A DNA stretch of 64,000 bases from Daejeonella sp. JGW-45 (lineage in GTDB: Bacteria; Bacteroidota; Bacteroidia; Sphingobacteriales; Sphingobacteriaceae), in assembly GCF_029360805.1 (NCBI RefSeq), contig NZ_JARKNC010000001.1, positions 186,001-250,000 on the forward strand. Reading direction: 5' to 3'. The stretch's first letter is position 1. Every line of letters starts with the position of its first letter. Under the pieces are notes generated by a model that was not told the origin of the DNA, made no database searches, and saw only the letters and a list, made by a program, of their open reading frames with translations. The position numbers were made by a program, and so were the translations under genes. Positions 54,230-62,005 of the stretch are shown piece by piece.

Positions 54230-55006
54230 TTAAATGATACTATATTGAGATTTCAATGCATCCCACTCTGTTGCAAGTTGTGTTTGGCTAACTTGAAAAA
54301 GTTTAGAGTCCAATGGCAACGAGGCCCATGCTAAGGTTGTTTCGTAGTCAATTACTTGTTTTATAGCTTCTGGCTCACGAGATGCGAAAGTTGTTCCAAT
54401 TAATGTTGTAAATAGTGCTTTGAAACTGTCCAATAACGTTTCAAGTCTTCCGACAACAATAATGGTTCTGATCGTATTTTGAACGAGAGCTAAAGGTAGA
54501 ATTGCCTCTATTATCATGCGTACTGCGCCTTTATTTCCAACTACTGCAGAAAACATGAAGACTAATAGAACAAGTAGGGCATTTCTGTAAATCGACTTCT
54601 GCATTAACTTGACTATATGATATGTATGAAATGTATTTTCGAAACAGTTCACCGTAAGTTTATAGAACCCTGGGATTAAATTATCTTGAGAAAAATAATT
54701 AGAGGCGCTATGCCCAGCAAACCCTGTATTGAAAGAATTGTCAATATACTGGAGTCGTCTTAGTTTCTCAGCTTTATTGTATAAATGGTCCGCCCTTAAA
54801 TCTAAAACTATGTAAATTAATACTAAAATTGAGTTAAGTCCGATAATTAAATCTAAATAATCCTTAATAATTATACTCTCACTGGCTCCATTGTACTGTT
54901 CATTAATAGTTAGAGCAATGGTAATAATCGTTGAGAAAATTAATATCCATCCTTTCCAGTTATTACACTCATTTACACGGTCATAGTCTGTTTTCATACT
55001 TATCAT
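54230..55006 (-). CDS. S-4TM type membrane effector of CBASS
   Basis: A 258-residue protein with four membrane helices: about 20-40 (WILIFSTIITIALTI), 50-68 (LIIGLNSILVLIYIVLDL), 140-158 (NALLVLLVFMFSAVV) and 163-183. The soluble part between pairs 1 and 2 has LRADHLYNKAEKLRRLQYID. This fits the SMODS-associated 4TM (S-4TM) pore-forming effector group. On binding the second messenger it would damage the inner membrane and stop the infected cell. It is the first gene of the operon, with an inverted repeat 49-75 bases upstream. Confidence 0.82.
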   Translation of the reverse strand: MISMKTDYDRVNECNNWKGWILIFSTIITIALTINEQYNGASESIIIKDYLDLIIGLNSILVLIYIVLDLRADHLYNKAEKLRRLQYIDNSFNTGFAGHSASNYFSQDNLIPGFYKLTVNCFENTFHTYHIVKLMQKSIYRNALLVLLVFMFSAVVGNKGAVRMIIEAILPLALVQNTIRTIIVVGRLETLLDSFKALFTTLIGTTFASREPEAIKQVIDYETTLAWASLPLDSKLFQVSQTQLATEWDALKSQYSII

Positions 55007-55054
55007 TTAGCATTCAGGAGATTTAAACTTAACGTAAATTAACTTAAACAAAAA

Positions 55055-55081
55055 ATTTCTATCTGATATTCTGATAGAAAT
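55055..55081. promoter_or_regulatory. Inverted repeat upstream of the S-4TM/CD-NTase operon
   Basis: ATTTCTATC (55055-55063) and GATAGAAAT (55073-55081) are a perfect 9-bp inverted repeat, spacer TGATATTCT, upstream of the operon start at 55006. A candidate operator; no known regulator site was matched. Confidence 0.45.
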
Positions 55082-55091
55082 CAAAATAGAT

Positions 55092-55680
55092 CTACACCGC
55101 TTTTTTTTCGTCTAATTTCGCGACCACCACGCGACTGAGCAACCATCTAAGGAGAAGAGCACGTAGTGCGGTCCTTAGTATGTTTACACAAGCAAATGGC
55201 GGAGCTTTTGGCCAGTGATATGTGTTTAGGGATTCAAAAGGTATGACAGTTGTGAAGTGGTTGCGAATCCGCAGGTCGCTCAAGCTAGAGAAGCAAGAAC
55301 ATTTTGAATAAATCACGAAGTATTTATTTTAAAAGGTTTAGGAGCTTCTACGAACTGCGTCGCTTGCCGGATGCAAAGAGAATGACAGACTGCTTGAAGG
55401 GATTTGTCCTGGTTGCCAAACCAAGACAACAGCATGGGAGCATAGCGCATACATTTGTCGCGAAGCACTAATGAGAAGCGTGGTCTGGCGTGAGCATTGC
55501 CGGCTTAGTAGCTGTGAGTTCCGATCTTCCTGCTTTTGGATGGTGCGGCAGGGCTATTGCGGCACTGGCTTTATAGAATGTACTGAAACAATATAAACTT
55601 ATAAATGAAAGACCAAAGCTCAGCTTATCCCTCGTTAAGCCGCAATTAGAGGGTGGGCTGAGGGTTGGGATTGAAAACAT
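55092..55680 (-). other. GC-richer coding-like patch, probably a decayed gene or conserved non-coding block
   Basis: Within an AT-rich gap (55007-56269) this patch has visibly higher GC content. On the minus strand, short frames follow each other: one at 55468-55680 ending LTPDHASH, then a frame shift into RDKCMRYAPMLLSWFGNQDK and further to INTS, then one at 55092-55316 with FESLNTYHWPKAPPFACVNI. No single intact gene results. It could be a frameshifted gene remnant or a conserved element of the mobile island such as a transfer region. No transposase or relaxase signature was seen. Confidence 0.35.
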
Positions 55681-55689
55681 TAACCTCTA

Positions 55690-55703
55690 TGACATAAATG
55701 TCA
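55690..55703. promoter_or_regulatory. TGACAT/ATGTCA inverted repeat
   Basis: TGACAT-AA-ATGTCA is a 14-base perfect palindrome, and a further TGTCAT half site follows at 55710-55715. It lies in the gap upstream of the TIR-STING operon, about 570 bases from the CdnE start. It might be an operator or iteron-like site; no partner is known. Confidence 0.35.
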
Positions 55704-55910
55704 GCAATTTGTCATGAGGCATTTAGAAGATGTAATAATTAACTGACACAATGGCAATTGTTGATAAATCGGATAAAACTTTACGTTTAGAGATAATATT
55801 CTTAAAAGGTTTGAAACAATAGTTTTTGAACCCATCTCAATGTTAGTTCAATTTTTGCTAAAGAAATTGGCACAAACTGTGATGTTCAGTAAATGGTTTT
55901 AAGTTGAAGG

Positions 55911-55934
55911 CCTTATGGAGTGGGATCCATAAGG
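55911..55934. other. Perfect 9-bp stem-loop upstream of the CdnE gene
   Basis: CCTTATGGA (55911-55919) pairs with TCCATAAGG (55926-55934) around GTGGGA. It is 336 bases before the CdnE start. It could terminate an upstream transcript, or shape a leader of the CBASS operon. The rest of 55704-56258 shows no convincing gene. Confidence 0.45.
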
Positions 55935-56258
55935 ACTATCTTTCTTTAAAGCTATAGAGTTATCTAAAGCAATGTAGCAATTGTTTTTACGGCGCAAAGG
56001 TAGAAAAAGTTTCGACTTAGAAATTATTTTCTCATTTACTCCTACAGAAGTTAAATCTTCTTCAAACTCCATAGCCATAGGCTTCTACTCCTGCCAGAAA
56101 CTTAGAAAATTAATCCTAATTGAGATATCAAGAAGGTATTTATTTATTAAACTTCAAACTATGGTAAGTTTAAACACAAACTTTTTCTTGCCCCATTTTC
56201 GATGGGAAGTATTATCATCACGAAAAGATGTTAATAGAATTGTTAATCCTGTGAAGAT

Positions 56259-56263
56259 GGAGG
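56259..56263 (+). promoter_or_regulatory. GGAGG ribosome-binding site that decides the CdnE start
   Basis: GGAGG is 6 bases ahead of the TTG at 56270. Such a strong Shine-Dalgarno sequence is rare in this window. An in-frame TGA at 56252 rules out any earlier start, so the TTG start is well supported. Confidence 0.7.
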
Positions 56264-56269
56264 TGGCAA

Positions 56270-57325
56270 TTGGCAGCTAACAGATATCGAAGCCTAGCAG
56301 ACGAGGTCTATGCTAGACAAAACCCTGACAACCTGATCTTAGAAAAGTCTATTGCGGATGAGCTTTCAAGTGTAAGCTATAGCGACGTTCTATACTATGT
56401 AAGGATAGCGATGAACGGCGTGAACCCGACCTACACACAAAAAAGTAAACTAGCTGGTGAATATGTGAAGGACCACTTGGTTGCCGGTGGCCTAAAAAAC
56501 GTCACATTTGAATATCAAGGCTCAGTGATGACTAACACGCACATTAAAGGCACGAGTGATATCGACTTGTTAGCTATATCCGATAAGTTTTACAGCCGCT
56601 CAATATTTGAAGTAAACACAATTTTGAGTGACAACAATATACAAAACAAGTACTATCCCTCGCAGATTGAAAGATTAGCGCTTGAACAAGGTCGTCCTTA
56701 TTATTCTGGATCAGAAGCGGATTTAGCAAAGCTTCGATATGACAGTGAAGCTATTCTGACTGATGTATACTCAGTAATTGAGAAAAGGAAACCGAAGTCT
56801 ATAAAGATTACAAATACAAATCTTAAAAGAGATGTTGATATAGTTATAGCAAATTGGTATGATGATATAAGATCAATTGTTAATGGCAAAGGTGGATATC
56901 GCGGTATTCAAATTTACCATAAAGACAAAAATACAGTCGGTACACCTGATTATCCTTTCTTAAGCATCGAACGGATTAATGCTAAGAGCAGTGAGACAGG
57001 CGGTAGGTTAAAAAAAATGATCAGGTTCCTTAAAAATGTTAAAGCAAAATCATCGCTTGGCATTGACCTAAATAGCTTCGAATTCAATGCAATAACATAT
57101 GATATCGCAAAAGAAAAGTATTCTGGTTTGGCTTATTACGAATTGGTTTATATAATTTATCAGCAAATAAGGAGCCTATGTTCTAGTCAAATAATATCGG
57201 ATTCACTCCAATCAGTGGATGAGAGTGAATATATTTTTAGAAACAAACCTGATAAACTAGAGAGCTTAAAAACCTTGTTGATAGAAATAGAATCTATTTA
57301 CTATGATTTAAACTCAGCGATATGA
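56270..57325 (+). CDS. cdnE: CdnE-like CD-NTase, partner of TIR-STING
   Basis: A 351-residue cGAS/DncV-like nucleotidyltransferase. The catalytic GS is Gly84-Ser85 in EYQGSVMTNTH, the first two metal Asp residues are 97 and 99 (TSDIDLLAI), and the third is in RDVDIVIANW (188-190). It starts at TTG 56270 behind GGAGG and overlaps the next gene by 4 bases (ATGA). In STING-type CBASS the partner cyclase is a CdnE that makes cyclic di-GMP (known for Sphingobacterium and Flavobacteriaceae examples). That product is inferred here from the partner. Confidence 0.9.
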   Translation: MAANRYRSLADEVYARQNPDNLILEKSIADELSSVSYSDVLYYVRIAMNGVNPTYTQKSKLAGEYVKDHLVAGGLKNVTFEYQGSVMTNTHIKGTSDIDLLAISDKFYSRSIFEVNTILSDNNIQNKYYPSQIERLALEQGRPYYSGSEADLAKLRYDSEAILTDVYSVIEKRKPKSIKITNTNLKRDVDIVIANWYDDIRSIVNGKGGYRGIQIYHKDKNTVGTPDYPFLSIERINAKSSETGGRLKKMIRFLKNVKAKSSLGIDLNSFEFNAITYDIAKEKYSGLAYYELVYIIYQQIRSLCSSQIISDSLQSVDESEYIFRNKPDKLESLKTLLIEIESIYYDLNSAI

Positions 57326-58296
57326 TACAACATAGATTATTTATAGGGTCTTCAGCTGAGCAGATCCCTCTATTGAACAATGTTGCAGCACTAATTGGCG
57401 ATGTTGCACACTGCATTAAGTGGACTAAAGCATTTGCTTCCAATAAAAGTGCATTGGATTCTCTGATGAAGCAGACGCGATTAGCCGACTATGCGATTTT
57501 GATTGCTACAAAAGATGATCTTGCTGAGAAACGAACTGACATTGTTATGAAACCTCGAGATAATGTAATCCTCGAGTTTGGATTATTTGTAGGATTCACC
57601 GGTTTAAATAAATGCTTTTTATTAGTCGAAAAAGGAACAGATTTACCTTCTGATCTCCATGGAATTAATCTTGCTGAATTTACTCTTGAAAAAGGCAAGC
57701 ATAACTCCTTAGAAATTGTAGTTGAAGGGATTAAAGATGAGATTGCAAAATCACAAAAGGTTAGTGAACTTGGTCTTTTACCTTCTACTGCTTTAGCGAT
57801 CGGTTACTTCAATGGATTTATCAGAAAAGTATGTGAAGAGGTTGAAAAGAACCATTCAATAATAGTTGACGGCAAAAATGTCAGGGTCAAAAGTTTTAAA
57901 ATAACCATTGTTATTCCTAAAAATTTAGATGATTCTGGTGTCGATGATTTCGCTGTAGCTTATAATAAAAGTAACTCCTTGTTAAAAGCAACCACATACG
58001 TTGATGCCGAAGTTGGCAATCGTCGTGGCTATCCATTCCATTTCAAGGTAGATCCACCAGAACAAGATTCAAAGCATCCTCTCGAAATACACGTATCTGA
58101 TATTCCAAATACGCTAAACACAATTGGTGAATGTTTAAAACTCTATTTACCATCAGGAGAAATTGGCTCAAATAAGGACTTAGAACATTTGGAGTCTAGA
58201 GAACTGAATAACTTCACAAAAGTGCTCAGTTACTTGATTAAGAAGAATAATCTTACTAAAAGGAATGTCTCAATTGAGGTAGACGTTGAAGTTTGA
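57322..58296 (+). CDS. cap12: TIR-STING fusion effector (Cap12-type)
   Basis: A 324-residue protein. Residues 1-120 are a TIR domain of the predicted nucleotide-binding type: RLFIGSSAEQIPLLNNVAAL, with the catalytic Glu85 in NVILEFGLFVGFTG. Residues about 155-324 are a STING cyclic-dinucleotide-binding domain: LLPSTALAIGYFNGFIRKVC, with Tyr162, then FKITIVIPKNLDDS and the lid RRGYPFHFKVD (Arg234-Arg235). Binding of cyclic di-GMP makes STING proteins of this kind form filaments and the TIR domain cleave NAD+, killing the infected cell. It is co-expressed with the CdnE-like gene. Confidence 0.9.
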   Translation: MIQHRLFIGSSAEQIPLLNNVAALIGDVAHCIKWTKAFASNKSALDSLMKQTRLADYAILIATKDDLAEKRTDIVMKPRDNVILEFGLFVGFTGLNKCFLLVEKGTDLPSDLHGINLAEFTLEKGKHNSLEIVVEGIKDEIAKSQKVSELGLLPSTALAIGYFNGFIRKVCEEVEKNHSIIVDGKNVRVKSFKITIVIPKNLDDSGVDDFAVAYNKSNSLLKATTYVDAEVGNRRGYPFHFKVDPPEQDSKHPLEIHVSDIPNTLNTIGECLKLYLPSGEIGSNKDLEHLESRELNNFTKVLSYLIKKNNLTKRNVSIEVDVEV

Positions 58297-58305
58297 TCGA
58301 TAGGA

Positions 58306-58329
58306 AGGCTTCATCACAGGATGAAGCCT
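58306..58329. terminator. Bidirectional stem-loop after the TIR-STING gene
   Basis: AGGCTTCATC (58306-58315) and GATGAAGCCT (58320-58329) form a perfect 10-bp stem with a 4-base loop. It lies between the stop of TIR-STING (58296) and the stop of the convergent gene (58334). No long T run, but the position supports a shared terminator. Confidence 0.72.
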
Positions 58330-58333
58330 CTAC

Positions 58334-58795
58334 CTACCCTATGAAGTCAACCTTTTCGTTTTCGAGTATCTTAAAATTCGTTCCATCCCAAACCGCCTCT
58401 GAGCTTGCAAGCCTGTAACTGTCACCTTGATTCCAAGTTGATCCAACGATATCTTCAATCAGATCTTCAAGAAACACTTTCTCGTTAATCTTTAGATCTT
58501 TTGGAATCAAATATGCAGCATAAGGATTCTCGAAGTGATAAGGATAGTAAAAGGTGAAATCGATTACCTTGTTACCTTTCTCGCCGAAGGCCATTGAATC
58601 AAACCTGAAATCAGCAGATATTTCGATTTCTCCAGTTTCAGAATGTTGTATTACCGCATATTTGGTTTTAATTTCAGGTGATGGAATGACTGGTTTGACT
58701 AATGGCCAGTAACCTTCTTTAGCAGCTTGGTTTATCGCTTCTTTACTCCGAGCCGTTTTAATGACCCGGAGATTGGATTCGTTATTGTTCGACAT
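58334..58795 (-). CDS. Uncharacterised island protein, 153 residues
   Basis: A 153-residue soluble protein with no recognised family. It has a short helical start (TARSKEAINQAAKEGYWPLV), then a beta-rich section (FRFDSMAFGEKGNKVIDFTF, YPYHFENPYAAYLIP) and a helical end. The start overlaps the end of the upstream zinc-ribbon-like gene by 14 bases, so the pair is co-translated. The neighbouring CBASS operon is on the opposite strand. Confidence 0.6.
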   Translation of the reverse strand: MSNNNESNLRVIKTARSKEAINQAAKEGYWPLVKPVIPSPEIKTKYAVIQHSETGEIEISADFRFDSMAFGEKGNKVIDFTFYYPYHFENPYAAYLIPKDLKINEKVFLEDLIEDIVGSTWNQGDSYRLASSEAVWDGTNFKILENEKVDFIG

Positions 58796-59060
58796 ACGTT
58801 TGGTGTGTTAAATAAATGTTTTCTTGGTTTAAGTCAATTTTGATACAAGTGTGTGGATCGTTCTTAATCAAGTTAATCAGTTCATTTTCTTTTAAAAGTG
58901 CGCTATCGTAAATTTGCTTATTGCAGGAATCACAGAGTCTAGCTTTTAAAGTAATAGTTGAATTTAGATCCTCCCATTGCTTATTTAAAGGGCAATGTAG
59001 AGTCTTTATAAATGATCCATCATCTGCAAATAGTTGATGAGTTATTGGATTATAAACCAT
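58782..59060 (-). CDS. Small zinc-ribbon-like protein
   Basis: A 92-residue protein. A Cys-Pro (TLHCPLNKQW) and a CDSCNKQIYD motif supply a CxxC pair; together with another Cys (HTCIKI) they could bind zinc. The frame resembles small Bacteroidota island proteins of unknown function. It overlaps the gene at 58334 by 14 bases. No function is assigned. Confidence 0.6.
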   Translation of the reverse strand: MVYNPITHQLFADDGSFIKTLHCPLNKQWEDLNSTITLKARLCDSCNKQIYDSALLKENELINLIKNDPHTCIKIDLNQENIYLTHQTYVEQ

Positions 59061-59101
59061 AATAGAAATTTAAAAAAGGTAGTGATTAGCTACCCTGATG
59101 G

Positions 59102-59566
59102 TTATTCTAAATTAAGATAACAAACTGCTCTGGCAGAACTTGGTCCGCGACTAACAGTCCCGCCACGTTGCACTGGAATCAATTCTGGCCAACGATCGGA
59201 GTCAAGATCAACCGATAACAACAAGTCACCAGTCGAACTCTTTTTTAGTCTAAGCTTAAACCTATCATTATCGATTTGAATGATACGACTATAATCTATA
59301 TCAGTCTTTGTCAGCAAGATATCTTCTGACTTTTTCACCGATTTTAATAATGCGAATTTGTCTTCAAACTCGATCTTGAATCGTTTGCCTATCATGTATC
59401 GCTCTAACTGTTGCTGAGCCTCTTTGTCTCGCCCTGTTCTTGGTTCATCGTAAAATATTTCGTGGTCCGCCTCCACGCGATAAACGATATAAGTGCCGTC
59501 TTTAGAATTGCAAGCTGAAAGAGTAATAGCTAATACAGTAACAAATAGAATAATGCCTTTCTTCAT
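59102..59566 (-). CDS. Uncharacterised lipoprotein
   Basis: A 154-residue lipoprotein with signal and lipobox (TLSAC, Cys19). The mature part is beta-rich and acidic, with GTYIVYRVEADHEIFYDEPR, FKIEFEDKFALLKSV and RFKLRLKKSSTGDLLLSVDL. It resembles small cell-envelope lipoproteins; no family was recalled. The gene starts 32 bases after the stop of the secreted-protein gene that ends at 59599 on the same strand. Confidence 0.65.
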   Translation of the reverse strand: MKKGIILFVTVLAITLSACNSKDGTYIVYRVEADHEIFYDEPRTGRDKEAQQQLERYMIGKRFKIEFEDKFALLKSVKKSEDILLTKTDIDYSRIIQIDNDRFKLRLKKSSTGDLLLSVDLDSDRWPELIPVQRGGTVSRGPSSARAVCYLNLE

Positions 59567-59598
59567 GTGTAAAATCGCTAAGCAGTGAACAACATCAT

Positions 59599-59979
59599 CT
59601 ATTTGATGTAATAGACAATCTTGAAGTCTTTCGCCTTCTCAACTGTCGCTATTTTTAACTTTTTACCATTTGCTTCGGTAGTTAATGACAGTACTACCGA
59701 AATTTTATCAGAAGGGTCATCGTTATAAGTGGCCACATAATAGTCTCCACTTGTATTTGAAATTCGATTTGTTATAGTGTAGCGATAACTATCAATGGTT
59801 AATTGGCTCTTAACAAATGAAAGGGTTGTACTTGTCACTTGTTGATTACTTCGAACAAATTTATCTCCATTCCATTTAAAGTTAACTTGTAAATAGGCTT
59901 GAAAGGTCTGAGCGCTACTTTTGGATGGAAACGAAAGGCATAAAAAGGCCATTAGAATCAGTGTACGGTAATGTTTCAT
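59599..59979 (-). CDS. Small secreted protein
   Basis: A 126-residue protein with a signal peptide (about 1-23, ending KSSAQ). The mature part is beta-rich (FQAYLQVNFKWNGDKF, YYVATYNDDPSDKISVVLSL). It is likely periplasmic or surface-associated. The structured element at 60002-60177 lies immediately upstream on its strand and may form its leader. Confidence 0.6.
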   Translation of the reverse strand: MKHYRTLILMAFLCLSFPSKSSAQTFQAYLQVNFKWNGDKFVRSNQQVTSTTLSFVKSQLTIDSYRYTITNRISNTSGDYYVATYNDDPSDKISVVLSLTTEANGKKLKIATVEKAKDFKIVYYIK

Positions 59980-60001
59980 TAATTAAATTGAGGAACCGAA
60001 T

Positions 60002-60177
60002 AGTCCTTCGTCGGTTGGTTTATAAACACGATAAGCGCAGGACTTAACTAAATCTGCACTTCAGAGGCTCGGCAAAAAGCCCACAGGGTAACAAATAAGT
60101 CTTCGTCCTACGCTTGGCGCGTGGACGTTGAACTCATTTATTCTTACCTATTTTTTGAATTTTGCCGATTCCTGAAG
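60002..60177 (-). ncRNA. Candidate structured RNA or leader element
   Basis: Nested pairing is visible: CTTCAG (60059-60064) with CTGAAG (60172-60177); CGGCAAAA (60070-60077) with TTTTGCCG (60160-60167); an inner stem AAATAAGT, CGTCC, ACGC (60093-60113) with GCGT, GGACG, ACTCATTT (60119-60139); and a separate stem AGTCCT (60002-60007) with AGGACT (60039-60044). The only mismatch in the AAATAAGT stem becomes a G-U pair on the minus strand, which suggests transcription toward the gene at 59979. No known RNA family could be matched. Confidence 0.4.
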
Positions 60178-60287
60178 TAGAACAAATAAAGCTTAACGCT
60201 TATATTTTAATTAGATATTTATTTCAATACTTTCTGTTTCGTTCTTTCTATTTTGTCTCTCTAAAATTAGTTAGATATTCTGATTAG

Positions 60288-60770
60288 TTAAAGTTTATAA
60301 ACGCAATTCGGATATTCCTTGAGCATGAAATGGTAATATGCTGGATAATTCTTCTTACTAGCTTCTTTAAAGTAGGGCCTGAACCCTTCATTTAGAATCC
60401 TTTTCATTATGACATCTTCAAGGGGACAGATATGGAAGCAATACTCTATCAAATTCCGCTCTTTCATATCGCAAATGTGATTGAACATGAATGTCGGTGT
60501 GGCGAATTGCCAGATTGATTCTAAGTCTGACTTGTCTCCTTTGCAATTGCGTTCGTATATTAATGTCTCTTCTGGAAGGTCTGAAATTAGTTTTTTGATA
60601 ATATCCAGATACCTATGATATAAGTTCTCACCAATCTCTACATCCATCCGCACATTAGGATTACCTGACGATTTTGCTCTTAAGAAGTTCTTCCGGAGAA
60701 CACCATGGTAAGTGAACTTGGTTGTTACCATAGGTTCAAACCAAGATTTTGGTAATAATTCTTTACCCAT
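60288..60770 (-). CDS. Uncharacterised island protein, 160 residues
   Basis: A 160-residue soluble protein with aromatic-rich helices (WQFATPTFMFNHICDMKERN, YYHFMLKEYPNCVYKL) and no signal peptide. No family was recognised. It is 56 bases after the stop of the gene ending at 60826 on the same strand; a TTACTTTAAAAG motif lies between them. Confidence 0.55.
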   Translation of the reverse strand: MGKELLPKSWFEPMVTTKFTYHGVLRKNFLRAKSSGNPNVRMDVEIGENLYHRYLDIIKKLISDLPEETLIYERNCKGDKSDLESIWQFATPTFMFNHICDMKERNLIEYCFHICPLEDVIMKRILNEGFRPYFKEASKKNYPAYYHFMLKEYPNCVYKL

Positions 60771-60825
60771 TTACTTTAAAAGTTGAATTAGTCAAAAGAA
60801 CCCACCGGAGTGAGTTCTCATTTAG

Positions 60826-61314
60826 TTAGTTAGCTGATTTAAAATCGATCTCTGAGATAGTGGTAAAAAGATTGTCACCGTTAGCAAGTCGAGAAAGAAA
60901 ATAATCTTGAACCTTGCCAGGGTTGTTGAGTCTCACGCAATCCTCTATCAATGGCTTATTCTTCTCTTGTGCTGTGCACTTGAAAACCTGTCTGATAGCA
61001 CGGTTTGCTAAACGTTGTCCGAACTTGGTGATAGATTCAGCGTCAGCTGTAAAATAAACCATCACGTAATTTTGCTTATTGCGTGTGAGAGTGATGTTCC
61101 AGAAGAACGTCAATGTCTCGTTAATGAGGCTATTGCCTTTTCCAGATTCAGAATGGTTAACATTGATCATCTTTCTGTACTTAACGCTTTCGAAGGGTTG
61201 AAGCAGCACTGATGTGTGTTTAATGATTTCGAAATAAGCTTTTTCTACTGCCTGATTTCTTGCATCTAACTCTGGGTTAGTTGTTGCTGTGTTTTCTTGA
61301 GTTGTTTGATTCAT
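60826..61314 (-). CDS. Uncharacterised island protein, 162 residues
   Basis: A 162-residue protein, helix at both ends and a beta core (YRKMINVNHSESGKGNSLIN, TLTFFWNITLTRNKQNYVMV). It may be a transfer- or replication-linked accessory of the island because of its position beside the HTH protein, but no motif supports a firm function. Confidence 0.55.
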   Translation of the reverse strand: MNQTTQENTATTNPELDARNQAVEKAYFEIIKHTSVLLQPFESVKYRKMINVNHSESGKGNSLINETLTFFWNITLTRNKQNYVMVYFTADAESITKFGQRLANRAIRQVFKCTAQEKNKPLIEDCVRLNNPGKVQDYFLSRLANGDNLFTTISEIDFKSAN

Positions 61315-61729
61315 GATTTTTTAAGTTTGAAATGAGTGAAACGGATTAATTTTTTGATCGAAAGAGATAATAGCTGTGTTTCAGAGCACTGAAAAGAGTT
61401 GTTGCTTATAAAATAATAGGTGAAGTGCTACGTAAATAGATGGGGAAGTATCCGAGGAATGGGTTTGAAGCACTAGTCATAGAAGTTTTATGACTGGAAA
61501 AGAATATTTCCTATCAAAGAGAGATTTTGCGTTTTGCAGACAACGTCCCAGTAAAAAACACAGATATATTAAGTCTTTTCACGAAAGAAGGTCAGGAGGT
61601 CAATATCGGACCGGTATATGCGCTTAAAAGTCTCTGAGCATTTTTTTGTAGGAAAAAAGGCCAAAAACTGAAACCACCGGGGGTGTCTTTGGATTGGAGG
61701 CCTAAAAAAATTTTATATATTTTTTTTTC

Positions 61730-61763
61730 GCGGTTCACTATGTGTAAAGTGCATAGTTTCCGC
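61730..61763. promoter_or_regulatory. Dyad next to AT-rich tract, candidate operator or origin
   Basis: GCGG and CCGC (61730-61733, 61760-61763) enclose ACTATG/CATAGT (61737-61742, 61752-61757). An A/T tract (about 61703-61728) lies beside it. It is about 240 bases before the HTH protein gene. The 61315-62005 gap shows no other gene that can be supported. It could be the operator of that gene or part of a replication/transfer origin. Confidence 0.4.
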
Positions 61764-62005
61764 AAAGTTTGGGTTGCTCAGAAAATTCAGACGTGGATAG
61801 TTTGTCAAAGGGAGATCCTACCTTCATCCGAATTGTGCTTAACAGAAGGAACGCTAGGAAAAATGAGGTAAATTTTGTATCTTTATGTTCACCATCAGAC
61901 ACTTAGCTATTCAGCTAAATGCAGATATACCCACTTTTTTACACTACATTTTTAAATTCATTGAACAATAAGAGTCGCTTCATATTGAAGCCACGTTTTA
62001 ACAAC

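Noticed and set aside
55981-56280. Plus-strand open frame of 99 codons before the CdnE gene
   Set aside because: TTG start, no motif, biased composition, and it overlaps the well-supported CdnE start.
60002-60177. Structured element as a retron msr-msd
   Set aside because: No reverse transcriptase gene lies in the neighbourhood and no msd-like GU branch point was seen.
61683-61871. Plus-strand open frame of 62 codons over the AT-rich tract and dyad
   Set aside because: It begins inside the AT-rich tract, has no motif, and the region is better explained as regulatory or origin DNA.
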